Source: Ophiocordyceps camponoti-saundersi (nom. inval.)
Taxonomy: Eukaryota > Ascomycota > Sordariomycetes > Hypocreales > Ophiocordycipitaceae
Reading direction: 5' to 3'
NCBI GenBank assembly: GCA_003339415.1
Contig: PDHQ01000018.1
Span: 248,001-312,000 of the forward strand
DNA: 64,000 nt
Within the stretch, counting starts at the first letter, position 1. Every line of letters starts with the position of its first letter. A program made the translations under genes and the position numbers. Below, piece after piece: positions 12,200 through 22,139 of this stretch. Below the pieces are notes generated by a model. It was not told the DNA's origin and did not search any database. It was given only the letters and a program-made list of their open reading frames with translations.

Positions 12200-12420
12200 A
12201 TGGAATTTTTCGGGGAGGCAGAATGGAGAAGAAGGATGAGATTTGGTATAGATCATTCTAGTTTCTTGTGATGTATAAGAATTATGCCGATGGAACTGAA
12301 ACCGGCCTTAGATCGGAAGACTCATAGAGTCTCATGTCTCATGAAGATATAAATAAGATGAAATTCGCATAGAGGGGCTCTTAAAAGCAGTCATTATTAC
12401 CAAGGAGTCCTCCCCCCCCC

Positions 12421-12916
12421 TCAAGGCCCCGTGTTATGCTTAATCGCATCATCCCTAACCGAAGCCTGACAGTTGGTATATAGCGCATCATGAGCCCTAA
12501 CCTGGTCGCCAACCGCGATGGCATCCTTCATCACCTGCACGGACCGAGCCATCTCCGGCGTCCGGACGTTTTCCGGATCGGCGCCGAATCTCTGGGCGAA
12601 CTCCATAGTGAGATCGCCCGGGGCGAGGACGGAGACGGTTAAGCGGCATCCATCCCATCTTTGCTTTTGGTGACGCTTTGCTAGGTTTTCTGACGGCTGT
12701 GATGGTTCTGCTGCTGAGAGGGTTTATCATTGTTAGTTTTTTTCTTTCTCTTGGTATGAACCGTTTCTGTCTTTCTTCCTTACCGAGTATGTCTCTGCTT
12801 TCCGTCAGGGATATCATGGATGAGTCGGGGATGGCCAGGCTGTTTGCTGCGGCGAAGAGGGAAGAGGCGGCGGTGAAGAGGGCGAGCGTGCCCTTGACGC
12901 TGAGAGAGAGTTGCAT
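12421..12916 (-). CDS. Small secreted protein with Kex2-type pro-region, 139 aa
   Basis: Two exons (12916-12784 and 12707-12421) flank a 76-nt phase-1 intron with a CTAAC branch site. Its 3' end is CAGCAGCAG, so two upstream acceptors would add one or two residues. The protein starts MQLSLSVKGTLALFTAASSL, a good signal peptide. A Lys-Arg at residues 55-56 (ENLAKRHQ) suggests Kex2 cleavage leaving a mature peptide of about 83 residues with two cysteines (C65, C124), likely disulfide-bonded. I recognise no domain. On this strand TATAAAG at about 13016-13025 lies roughly 100 nt upstream. Secreted, pro-peptide-processed and Cys-paired proteins in fungi are often effectors or antimicrobial proteins, which is inference here. 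Confidence 0.65.
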
Positions 12917-13405
12917 CGTGAGAGGGAGGGAGTTAGTTGTCGTAGTGAAAAGTTGTCAAGAGAGGAGAGTTGGATGAGAAACTGGAGTGAGAGGTGAGAG
13001 GTGGTTTTGGTAGAGCTCTTTATACGCGTCTCCGTCTATATAGATTCGATAGTCTTTTCATCTCGGCGGCTATATGCGAGACTTGTCAGCTATTCGGCAC
13101 TTTTGCAGTTAATCACAGAGTTGAGAGAGAGATGACGGTTAGCAGATGATGCATCGTCATGCAGGACTATGCCTGCAAGTCTTCAAACTCAGCGACTCGT
13201 CAACACCATCGTATTGTCTATCAACTGAAATACTCGGTAGAAACTCGTACAGCTTCGATAGCTTCGACTCTCATGCATGTCGAGTTGTCAATAGATAGCT
13301 GCAGCCAAGGAGGTAAAGTGTCTGACGTCTCTGTCCACGTTTAGCCGCCGATGTGTGAATATCAAGTGCTTCCATCTCGCCTCAACAAACCCTCCCAATC
13401 AAAGC
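12917..13405. other. Intergenic, promoter of the small secreted gene
   Basis: Nothing coding is recognised. The region contains the minus-strand TATAAAG near 13020 and ends at the 3' end of the methyltransferase gene. Confidence 0.5.
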
Positions 13406-14176
13406 TCAAGATATCCTCGCAACCACAACAGCAAGCATAGGTTCCTCCCGCATCTCTTTCCAAAACTCCGGGTCCGACTTGTAAATCTCAGTCTCCTCGA
13501 TGGCAACCTCCTCAAAGTCGATAAGGCCAAGCCTCCTCGGCACCTCGTTCACCATCGTAGCGCTATCCCGCATCGTCGTCGCCTCAAGGGTGAAGGGAGG
13601 GTCAACGTGAATCAGAACCCGGTATCGCCACCCGCCGGGAACCTCTTTTATGTCCGCCCAGGTCACGCCGTACTTGACCCGTCCCGCTCTTCCATAGATT
13701 CCGGGGTAGCGAGTCCTGACGCCTAGGAACTTACCACCGGGTTTAAGGTGGCTGACGATATTTCGCCACATGGGTTCGTAGTCTTCCTCTGACTTGACGG
13801 CGCTGTCCAGGAGCCAGTTCCCCATGACGATGTCGTATTTCCCATCCGGAGGACTGATGTCACACTGCCCGAGTAGCGGCTTAGTTGCGTCGGCGACGAA
13901 CCAGCGAATTCGATCTCCCTCACCGGCTCTGGCTCTCCGTTTCCCAATGTCGATCATGAGCTTGGAGATGTCGACGACGTCGACGTATTCCGCGCCCGCG
14001 TCCAGGGCTCGCCTTGCGTGAAGACCGTCTCCGCCGCCGAGATCGAGGACGGTGAGTCCGTTGCAGTTACCGAGTGCCTTGCCTACGAGCTCGGATACCA
14101 GCTTTGCGTGAGGGGTTGTCACGTCGGAGTTTCTGATGTAATCATCACCTATGATGTCGTACTGTTTAGTGTTCAT
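13406..14176 (-). CDS. Class I SAM-dependent methyltransferase, 256 aa
   Basis: This is a single exon. SAM-binding motif I is VLDLGGGDG (about residues 43-51). The acidic residue ending beta-2 lies in VDVVDIS, a motif-II-like Asp in WFVADATK, and the post-II segment is KYDIVMGNWLLDSA followed by LKPGGKFLGV. This order is typical of Methyltransf_11/25 small-molecule methyltransferases. There is no signal peptide or membrane segment, so it is cytosolic. The substrate is unknown: no polyketide synthase, NRPS or other tailoring enzyme is nearby, and the motif set does not single out an O-, N- or C-methyltransferase. The start MNTKQYDIIGDDYIRNS is typical of the family, where an N-terminal YD..GxxY motif begins the domain. 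Confidence 0.85.
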   Translation of the reverse strand: MNTKQYDIIGDDYIRNSDVTTPHAKLVSELVGKALGNCNGLTVLDLGGGDGLHARRALDAGAEYVDVVDISKLMIDIGKRRARAGEGDRIRWFVADATKPLLGQCDISPPDGKYDIVMGNWLLDSAVKSEEDYEPMWRNIVSHLKPGGKFLGVRTRYPGIYGRAGRVKYGVTWADIKEVPGGWRYRVLIHVDPPFTLEATTMRDSATMVNEVPRRLGLIDFEEVAIEETEIYKSDPEFWKEMREEPMLAVVVARIS

Positions 14177-14821
14177 GGTTGTCTGTGAAGCTTATCTTGT
14201 TAATCCTTTGAAACTGGGTTTGGAGATGTGAAGGAGAGAGGAAGTGATAGAATAGACGACGATGGAGACAGCTTCAAGTACTGGGCAGCAGCAGCATAAT
14301 GTGCAATCGGAACGACACAGATAGCTGATGGTCATGATCCAGGAAGAGTTGCAAGTGATAAAACCATGCAATATATGCCTGAACCCTGTGAGAGCATATA
14401 TAAGCAACCTCACTGGGAAAAACTGATTGGTAGGAACGTTGCCACTAACGGATCGGTGAAGCAGCCCATAAAGCGAAATTGGCGATCTTGTCCTTGTTCC
14501 TCTTTGCCAGCAGCTGAGCACGGGGGGGGGGGGGCTGTCGATTGATCCCGTCTTTTACCTTCTTCGGCTCGTCTTCTGCATGTCCGCATGAATATGGCAT
14601 CTTTTTCTTTCTGCATGTGATTGTTATGCCTCCTTTTATAGATATATCCAGACTCATATTGAAGCGGAGAAGAGAGAACATCGAGTTGCGACTCCGAATG
14701 CTGCATATAGACAAACATACATACGTCAGACCCTTGATACATACTCGAATGGGTTGAATGCATCTCCTTTCACGCCATGGGCTTGACCTTTATCCAAGTA
14801 ACATACACACTGTGTAAAGTC
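14177..14821. other. Intergenic with a G-tract
   Basis: No gene is recognised. An uninterrupted run of about 14 G lies at about 14521-14534, one of several long G/C homopolymers in this window. Confidence 0.5.
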
Positions 14822-15379
14822 TTACAGCTTTGACTCAGCCTCATGCCGCCGAGACAGACTCTCCTCGGCCAACACATCAGTGACATGCCGCCGCAGCGCC
14901 GCAGCCAACAACTCAGCATCATCATCATCCAGCTCCTCCCTCATCCCCTTACCGAACATGGTGAAGCTCTCGCAGACGCGTCCACTGGCGCGAATCTCAG
15001 GTCTGGGAATCAAGTGGAAGTGCATGTGCGGCACCACCTGCGCAGCAGCCGCGCCGTTGTTCTGCACCACGTTCCAGTCCACCACGCCCGTTGCGCGGGA
15101 CAGGGCAGCCGAGAGGACGCGGACGTAGGCGCCGAGCTCGCGCGCCTCAAAGGGTGAGGCGTCGGTGAGCTTCGGCCGGTGCACCCGCGGACAGACGAGG
15201 AGGTGGCCGCGCGACAGCGGCATGATGTCGAGGAAGGCTACCAGCGCCGTCGTCGACAGCACGACGTAAGAGGCGGGCGAGGTCAGCGTCGCCGAGATCG
15301 TCGCTGGCGGCTGCAGAGCGTCCCACGGGGCGTAGGCGGCTGCGATGGCGCAGAACGGGCATGTCGGGTCGGCTGACAT
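14822..15379 (-). CDS. HIT-family nucleotide hydrolase/transferase
   Basis: A single exon encodes 185 aa. The N-terminus has CPFCAIAA, as in HINT-like proteins. The core has the histidine-triad signature VPHMHFHLIPR (about residues 117-127), with QNNGAAAAQ before it and LSRGHLLVCPRVH (about 55-67). These are the standard landmarks of HIT proteins, which hydrolyse AMP-lysine, AMP-NH2 or dinucleoside polyphosphates through a nucleotidyl-His intermediate. There is no targeting signal, so it is probably cytosolic or nuclear. The C-terminal 45 residues after the triad are acidic and helical (EELDDDDAELLAAAL). The gene ends about 420 nt before the enterotoxin-like gene on the same strand, with no sign of co-regulation. 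Confidence 0.85.
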   Translation of the reverse strand: MSADPTCPFCAIAAAYAPWDALQPPATISATLTSPASYVVLSTTALVAFLDIMPLSRGHLLVCPRVHRPKLTDASPFEARELGAYVRVLSAALSRATGVVDWNVVQNNGAAAAQVVPHMHFHLIPRPEIRASGRVCESFTMFGKGMREELDDDDAELLAAALRRHVTDVLAEESLSRRHEAESKL

Positions 15380-15800
15380 GGCTGCTGCCGGCCCGACGAT
15401 GCTCCACTGCTTCTTCCGAGAGGAAGGATCCGTCGACTGTCTGCTGGTGAGAGTGAGGAGAGAGAAGCTGAGGAGGAGACTGCGGGAAGAGAGGAGCGTT
15501 GGCAGGACATTCGGTTAGGCGGAGGGTGAGTGAGAGGGGAGGAGTGATGCTGGAGACGAGAAGTCGGTCGGCTTCGGCCGAAGAAATGATCCGACGACGG
15601 ACGACCTGTTAGTGACCCCTGCCCTATTACGCCCCGCTTTTCCCGGCCGGCAACGATCCGGGCCGGTAACGATTCGGCTGAGCTCCGTTTCTCCCGCTTC
15701 CGCCTCTTTCTCCAACCACCGAAGCGTTCATCCTCACCTTACAGGCTCATCGTATACATGTATACATACATGTATCTTGCCAAGTCTAGGCTGAGAAGCC

Positions 15801-18218
15801 TCATCGTGACCTCTTGTTGTTGGCTGTAGCTCGTTCAAAGACTTCCTGGAATCTGGCTTGCACGTCCTTGGTTCGAGGCCCAGGCCGTAACCCCTGCTTC
15901 GACGATCCGCCGTCGACATCATCTCGGGGATACATGTCTCGAAACTGCTTCATGTAAGCGTCCCGAAGAATCCTCCTCTTCTCAGTCCAGCCGACCGTGC
16001 TGGCAAGAATCTGAACCCATTGCGAATTCGAAGCACGTATCCACTCGCTCGTCAGAGCTATACCCTTCGAGCCCGTATCCAGACCTTGGATCAGGAAGAA
16101 AGTTCCTGGGAAAAGCTTGAATGCTAGCTTGGCTTCGGTCGGTAGCGGTGTCGAGTCGAGGATGTGCCCCTTAAGTATGTCTCCGGACCTTTCAAGCCAT
16201 GACTTGAGATGATTCTGGTCCCATGGCTTGAAGAAGTTGTCTAGCGAATCTCGTAGGTTGTCCATGAACTGCTTATCGTATTCTTCGTAGTCGGTTTCAA
16301 GTTTCGAGACCAGATTCGATGCCAGTTCCGTTGAGAGAAGCTTCTTCCTTTGGTCATATGCCTTGGTTATCTCGTCTTCACTGAACCCCAGGATTTTCTC
16401 ATCGCTTATATCGCGTGGTAGCGTATCTTTGGCGTCAACTCCGGCTTCATCATCGACATCACTGAATTGCAATTCGAAGTCTCCGTCGTCAGCAGCAGCA
16501 TGGCCAACATCATGTTTTGACCCCGTATTGGCATTCCCCGAGGCATTCGTAGTCAAGTTGGCTGCGTACAAGACGCCGGCTGCTTGTGACACCAACAAGG
16601 TAGCGTCGAGTCTCTGCATCTCCAACTCGGCCGCCAAGGTCTGCATGTATTTCGCCGATTGCAAAAAGTTCGTCACGTTGGCGAGATAGTTGTTCCAACC
16701 ACGCTGATATGTCTGATGTATCTCCTCGAAAGACGGAGGATCCGGCTTCCTAAACAAACCCTCCAGCAAACGGAATGCCATCCTGACTCCCTGTATCAGA
16801 ATAGCAATCGGCTGACCGCCCGGAGTGAAAGCCAGTACGTCGGCGGCGCTGCAGAGTATCTGATCGACGGCCGTGATAGTCTTGTCCCGGCCTGCCTCTG
16901 TATCCACCACGGCGTCCGCTACGCATCCGGCCAGAGGTATCCAGCTGATCAGAGCGGCAACACGCTCGCTGGTGCTCGACTCCCTCGAGAACGTGTCCTT
17001 GACCCCGTGAAGCACGAGGCCGAACTGTAGTCCGGCCTTTGGTCCCGGTAGCTTCCACCTGATCGGCTTGAACTTGCTCATCTTGTCGAAGCCGAATCTC
17101 TGCTTTAGTTGTCCGAGATTATTCCCGTGTGTGAGCTTCTCGAAAACAGCCTTGGCACGCAATACAGCGGCTCGTTTTCGCTGCTTCTGGGTGATTGCGA
17201 GGTTTGTACCGCAAGCTGTATCGGCTCTCTTCCGCAGCTTTGATGAAGAGCACGGATTGATCGGTCGAAAGGTCCATTTCTTGTTGTTTTTACTGACGGT
17301 TCCCAAGGATCCAAAGTCTCCGTCTATCGTTTGAACCCAAACATCACCTACATGTATCGATCAAGAGCCGGTTACTGACGATCTGTACGTGTTCATAAAC
17401 GGACCATCGTACCTTCAACTTGAAGCCGATATACCATCGTCCTCTGGTTGATACGACGTGATTCTCCGCTCTGTACAGCCTTCACGATCTCGTTTCTGGT
17501 GATGTCGGCCTTTCCCTGTGTTGGGTTCGGTATCGAAACTGGAACGCTGCCGCGTAACTTGGAAAGGGCTTCTGTATCGTCTAGTTTCATCAACGGTTCG
17601 AAATCATTCACGTGTTTCCCATTTTTGATCAGATCATCGAAATGGTATTCATAGAGAGCGTTTCCATCCTTTATCTTAGTTGCTATTACGAACAGGTTCT
17701 TCTGCCCTGCTTTGCTGGAGTCGATGCGCATAACTTCGGCGTCGGTTGGATGCCGCAGTATGGCAACTGGTTTCTCGATGACGGGTCTCCCCTCTTGTAA
17801 TACGGCTCTTCCGTTCTCTGTTTTGACGGCACAGATGAGGCGGAATGTTCCACGGGAAGACACGCCTGTGTGCGACTGATCAGGATCCAGCGTGGAAGGA
17901 ATAGGATAGAAGCTACAGAACAGACATACTGTCTTGTACCAGCAGATCGTATTCCATCAGTTGCCCGCTCTGATAACCAACGAATATTCTTCCATCTACA
18001 AGAGGGCTATTCCGGTACAGCTTAGGAGTCTGCTTCTTGATCTGTTCTGATATCCAAGCTCGCGACTTCTCGACGTTGCCGAGCTGCAAGAAAGGTGGCA
18101 TTCGAGATAAGCCTGTGAATCCTGGCTCATCGACCTTGGCTTGCGAGAAGGCCGAGAGAGCAACGAGGCAGAAGAGGAGAAGGGCTTGCTTGAGTGCCGA
18201 GTTCATATTGGAGAACAT
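15801..18218 (-). CDS. Large secreted protein with enterotoxin A-like features, probably non-catalytic
   Basis: Three exons (18218-17930, 17865-17413, 17347-15801; introns of 64 and 65 nt, phases consistent) give 762 aa. The N-terminus is a signal peptide (ALLLFCLVALSAFSQA). Residues about 100-250 contain LFVIATKI and a later EALSKLRGSVPVSI. These resemble a degenerate fold of the heat-labile-enterotoxin-type ADP-ribosyltransferases abundant in insect-pathogenic fungi, but I see no Arg, STS or Glu active-site signature. Residues about 350-420 carry hydrophobic helices (SWIPLAGCVADAVVD, AADVLAFTPGGQPIA) like the C-terminal module I recall downstream of the catalytic domain in fungal family members. 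A charged helical tail follows. The gene structure is solid; the family assignment is inference. It could equally be an unrelated pore- or partner-binding secreted protein. Confidence 0.7.
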
Positions 18219-19692
18219 TCAAGAGAAAGATAGTGACGAGCTTGAGCAGTGAGAGACTCGGGTGTTGAGACGGCCTCTTGATGGCTGTATAAGGGGGGCG
18301 TGTACGAGACACAGAATGTGCTTGCAGAAGGGGCGTGTATCGACACTCGTCTGCCAGAAGGACAGTGGGCAATATTTATGTACTCGACTCCCAACGCCTG
18401 TGGGATTGGCGAGAAAACACAGACCGAGAGAGCCTTACTTCGACCGAGTCATAGGTAGGAGTGTGAGTACATATGAATATGCCTACCCAGATATGGCTTG
18501 GAGATGGCAGTTGTGGGGTTAGCCGGTTGATCGTCCGTCCCTCAGCTGAGAGATTTCACTAAATACACGAGTGACGCGTAGATGGTCAAACTGCTCGGCA
18601 AGGGGCGTGACGTGGATCCGGCGATCCGGGGATGTCATGCCTTGAGCCGCCGACTCTGCCTTGCCCCTTGTCTGTGATATCTATAGCCTGTTTACGGACC
18701 TGTCTGGGGATAGTTTCTACTTGTTAGAGAGGAGGGGGGGGAGGGCATGTGATCAGGCCGGTCACCTTGGCCCACACACACACACACACACACTCACACA
18801 AGCACGGAGTGTAACCTCTATGGCCTATGCATTCCTTCCATCACCAAAGGTACTGCTGAATAGGGCGAGAAGATGGCTGACAACTTATAGAGTCTGTTCA
18901 CAAAAGGAAAGGATGCTCAGCGAACGTCGTAGTAGCCGCCGATGGGGACTGACTCGCACATGATGGAGGAGAGAATGACAAGTTCTCCTGGCTTCGGAAG
19001 CGGGACCCGAGGGACGAGCCATGCCTTGTTGCTCCCGTGTCATCGGACTCAAGTCTCGCTGCGTATTGAGTCATGCATCATACCTACTGTCCAGCACCAA
19101 ACGGGTAGTGGGAGAGACGATGAGCAACCTTTATTGACTTCATTAGACTAACCGTCCAGTAACGAGATGCTGTTGCGAAAGTGTTGTAGAGATGACAGTT
19201 GCACGCTTTAAGAGTTGCTAAACACAGCTTCGTGTTGACAATAAAACACTGAACTCGCAATAGACAACGAAAGAAGAGCGGATTGAACACATCTCGAAGC
19301 TTTGAGCCCCGTCTCTGAGGGCCTTGAGCAGGACATGTCGTGACTGGCTCTGGCGGTTCCGGACCAATCATACTTAGGTACGCCTCGCAGCTGGAAAGCC
19401 GTCAAGTTGAATAGTATCTTCAGCCTTCTTCTATTCCTGTGAGATGCCAAGGCTGAAGAATATAGAAATACGGATACGGAGTTGTCGACGGTCAGCCAAG
19501 GCCACACACAGCCCGCCGACAAGGCGCAGCGACTCGTTTGCCTTGCATAGCCTGTTTGCCTGTTTAGGCGAACCGTAGCCTTAACTTGATGCGTCTCATA
19601 AATCGCATCTCGTAGGGCTCGCTCTCATCTGCCATACTGCATGTATGTCAGATGGCACGTGAGATCAGATGGGGGTGTGTGTGGTGGAATCC

Positions 19693-19739
<47 letters not shown>

Positions 19740-19744
19740 ACCAA

Positions 19745-19777
<33 letters not shown>

Positions 19778-19994
19778 AAAAAAAAATTGGCAGCTAGATG
19801 GTAGATGGAGTCGTGGCTGTGCTCAGCTGAACCCTTAGTCTCCTCGTCCAGACTTGGAGCATTAGACGGGGGGACAGACTGCAGCCAACCCCTACTTAAA
19901 CCCACTGTATATCTCAAAGGCTGAGCTCACTATAAGTGGTTGTGGAAATAAGCAAAACATCTCCCATCACAGGGTCAAACATCAGCAGCAAACA
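18219..19994. other. 1.8 kb intergenic region with CA microsatellite and C/A homopolymer tract
   Basis: No gene is recognised. A (CA)n microsatellite sits at about 18773-18792. At 19696-19736 there is a run of 41 C, followed after nine bases by an A-rich run to 19786 interrupted by one G. A TATAAG at 19930-19936 lies about 60 nt before the caspase gene. Confidence 0.6.
19696..19786. repeat. Composite homopolymer: C41, nine-base spacer, A30-G-A10
   Basis: The run of 41 C, the TCCACCAAC spacer and the A tract are read directly. Such adjacent C and A homopolymers are unusual and may be a sequencing or assembly artefact or a true unstable locus. Confidence 0.9.
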
Positions 19995-22073
19995 ATGCCC
20001 AAACGCTTCGCCCTCCTCGTCGGAATCGACCTCTACTATAACAACGGCTTCAGAGAACACGATGGTGAAAAGCAGGAACTCGACAACCTCAAAGGCTGCG
20101 TCAACGACGTCAACGCCGTCAAGAGCTTCATAGAAAGGAACTTTCACTTTGACGAGATATCCGTCTTGACATCTCCGTTACCGGACTCTGGAAACACGGG
20201 AGATGCAGCGAAAGACCACGACTCTGTACTGCAAAAGACATGGACAACCATCTCATCCTGGATCCCTGGCCTGGATCACACTAAACAACGTCCACCGCTG
20301 GATAACCACCATCTACCGACCTTCTACAACATCAGACGACACTTCGACACCATCTGTCGAAAAGCCACTGCCGGCGACTTCTTCTTCTTCCACTTCTCAG
20401 GCCACGGCGCGCCGCTGCCACGGGTTAGGAAATCGCCCGGGTCACGATCTCTCGATCCCTCGCTGCTGACCGTTGCCTACTGCTGCGGCGAGCCGGCGAT
20501 TCGAGGATGGCAGCTTAACGAGTGGCTCGAGAGATTCAACCGCAAGGACGTCCGCGTCGTCGTCTCCCTCGATAGCTGCTATTCCGGCGGCGCCTGGAGG
20601 AAGAGGAGAACGGACAAGCTGTATCGCTCTCCGTATAAATGGCCTCATCTTCCGAACCTGCCTGTCGACGAAGAGGTTGCCGACGAGGAGGAGTTGACGA
20701 TCACGAATTCGGCTCTAAGAGCTGCCAGGCTGCAGGATTCCTGGTCTATCAACCCCAAGGACTTCACCTTGATGACGGCCTGCGGCTCGGACGAGGTGGC
20801 GGCTGAGGTCGTCCTCGATGATGGAAAGTCGTACGGCGCTTTTACCCGCGAGCTTCTCAACTGTCTAGACGGACGGAAAAAAGACGGAAGGGAAAACGGG
20901 ATTTCGCACCTTACCTACCGCATTATAGGGAATCAGTTGACGAGTAAGATTCAGAGCCAGACGCCGGCTGTCTTTGGCCGTGATAGGCTGCTTTTCTTCG
21001 GCGACTCCGAGCCGTTTTCTCTTCTGCCTTTTGTGGTGAAGATAGAGGACGATCGGGCTTTGCTGCCTGTCGGTGAAGCTCATGGGGTTCATGAGGGAGC
21101 CGAGTTTGTGCCTTATTCGTTGACGCGGCCTCTTCCTCCTGCTATGACCGTCAACCGCGTTTCACAATTCCATTGCAGTGCCGGTATCGTCGATGAATAT
21201 GCGCACATTCTCGAGAGGTTTGACCGGATAGTTATCCCTTCACGATGGAGTTTCGGAGAAGAGCCTATAAAGGTTTATATCGATCCTGCTTTGAATGGAG
21301 AATTTCGCTCTTTGTTAGAAGAGTCTCTCCACAGATATATCACGAGTCCTGTCGAGATCATCGATGACGATGCGGAAGAGTCAGACGTCAGCAGATGGAG
21401 ACTGAAGCATACTGAAGATCGCGTCGAAATCTTCGGTTCCGAACGAGTCGTTGGATACATCGGCCCCGTCGAGCCTCTGAAACTTGAAATCAGCTCTGAG
21501 AAAGCCGCAGCAGAAACAGCTGCCATTCTTCACCATCTCTTCCGCTTCGAACAGGTTTTCAATCTCGGACCGAGGATGTGCTCGACTCTATCTGTCGAAG
21601 TAGACTTGAAGCCGGTTGGCATACCGACCAAAGCGAACAACTCAACCTGTTACGCAGCAGATCAGAAGTTCAGACTGACCTTTAGCAACAACACGCAAAA
21701 CGCCCTCTTCATCTCCGTCCTCGTCCTAGGTCCTGAATTCAACATCCAGCAGGTTTTCCCTCCGGAGGAGAAACCGTTTCGTGTTTTCAGCCGGAACAAG
21801 CACTGGATAGAGTTCGAAATGAGCATCCCGAAAGATTATCCCCGATGGGCTTCCGGGCATAGACGCCGTCGCCGTCGGGATATTATTCGTACTATCGTTA
21901 CCGAGCAAGGAGGGATTTCGTGGAGGAGTCTTGAGTTGCCGCATGTTTGGAATGCGAGTCAGATTGTTAAGGATCCTCGAGATTATAAGAAATCGTCGTT
22001 GAGGGACGTGCAGGTTTTCACTCAGAAAGATTACTGGGTTTACGATAGGGAAGTGGTGACAGTTTCCGAGTGA
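19995..22073 (+). CDS. Caspase-fold (peptidase C14) protein with C-terminal beta-rich domain
   Basis: A single exon encodes 692 aa. The N-terminal 300 residues are a C14 caspase/metacaspase-like domain. It starts FALLVGIDLYYNNG and has the catalytic His in HFSGHG (H137) and the catalytic Cys in SLDSCYSGG (C195), followed by LMTACGSDEVA and GAFTRELL. The acidic residue before Cys supports the basic-residue specificity typical of metacaspases. After a linker, residues about 500-690 form a beta-rich region (RLTFSNNTQNALFISVLVL, then IQQVFPP), similar in pattern to the DUF4384-like domains that follow caspase domains in fungi and bacteria. There is no prodomain, NACHT or death-fold adaptor, so activation must come from a partner. 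It lies 66 nt, tail to tail, from the TPR-CHAT gene. Expected role: executor protease in regulated death or immunity (inference). Confidence 0.88.
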   Translation: MPKRFALLVGIDLYYNNGFREHDGEKQELDNLKGCVNDVNAVKSFIERNFHFDEISVLTSPLPDSGNTGDAAKDHDSVLQKTWTTISSWIPGLDHTKQRPPLDNHHLPTFYNIRRHFDTICRKATAGDFFFFHFSGHGAPLPRVRKSPGSRSLDPSLLTVAYCCGEPAIRGWQLNEWLERFNRKDVRVVVSLDSCYSGGAWRKRRTDKLYRSPYKWPHLPNLPVDEEVADEEELTITNSALRAARLQDSWSINPKDFTLMTACGSDEVAAEVVLDDGKSYGAFTRELLNCLDGRKKDGRENGISHLTYRIIGNQLTSKIQSQTPAVFGRDRLLFFGDSEPFSLLPFVVKIEDDRALLPVGEAHGVHEGAEFVPYSLTRPLPPAMTVNRVSQFHCSAGIVDEYAHILERFDRIVIPSRWSFGEEPIKVYIDPALNGEFRSLLEESLHRYITSPVEIIDDDAEESDVSRWRLKHTEDRVEIFGSERVVGYIGPVEPLKLEISSEKAAAETAAILHHLFRFEQVFNLGPRMCSTLSVEVDLKPVGIPTKANNSTCYAADQKFRLTFSNNTQNALFISVLVLGPEFNIQQVFPPEEKPFRVFSRNKHWIEFEMSIPKDYPRWASGHRRRRRRDIIRTIVTEQGGISWRSLELPHVWNASQIVKDPRDYKKSSLRDVQVFTQKDYWVYDREVVTVSE

Positions 22074-22139
22074 CAGCTTCAAGTATTGGACAGGCATCAA
22101 GTTCAAAACAACAGTGGACTAGTTACTGTTTCTCAGCTT

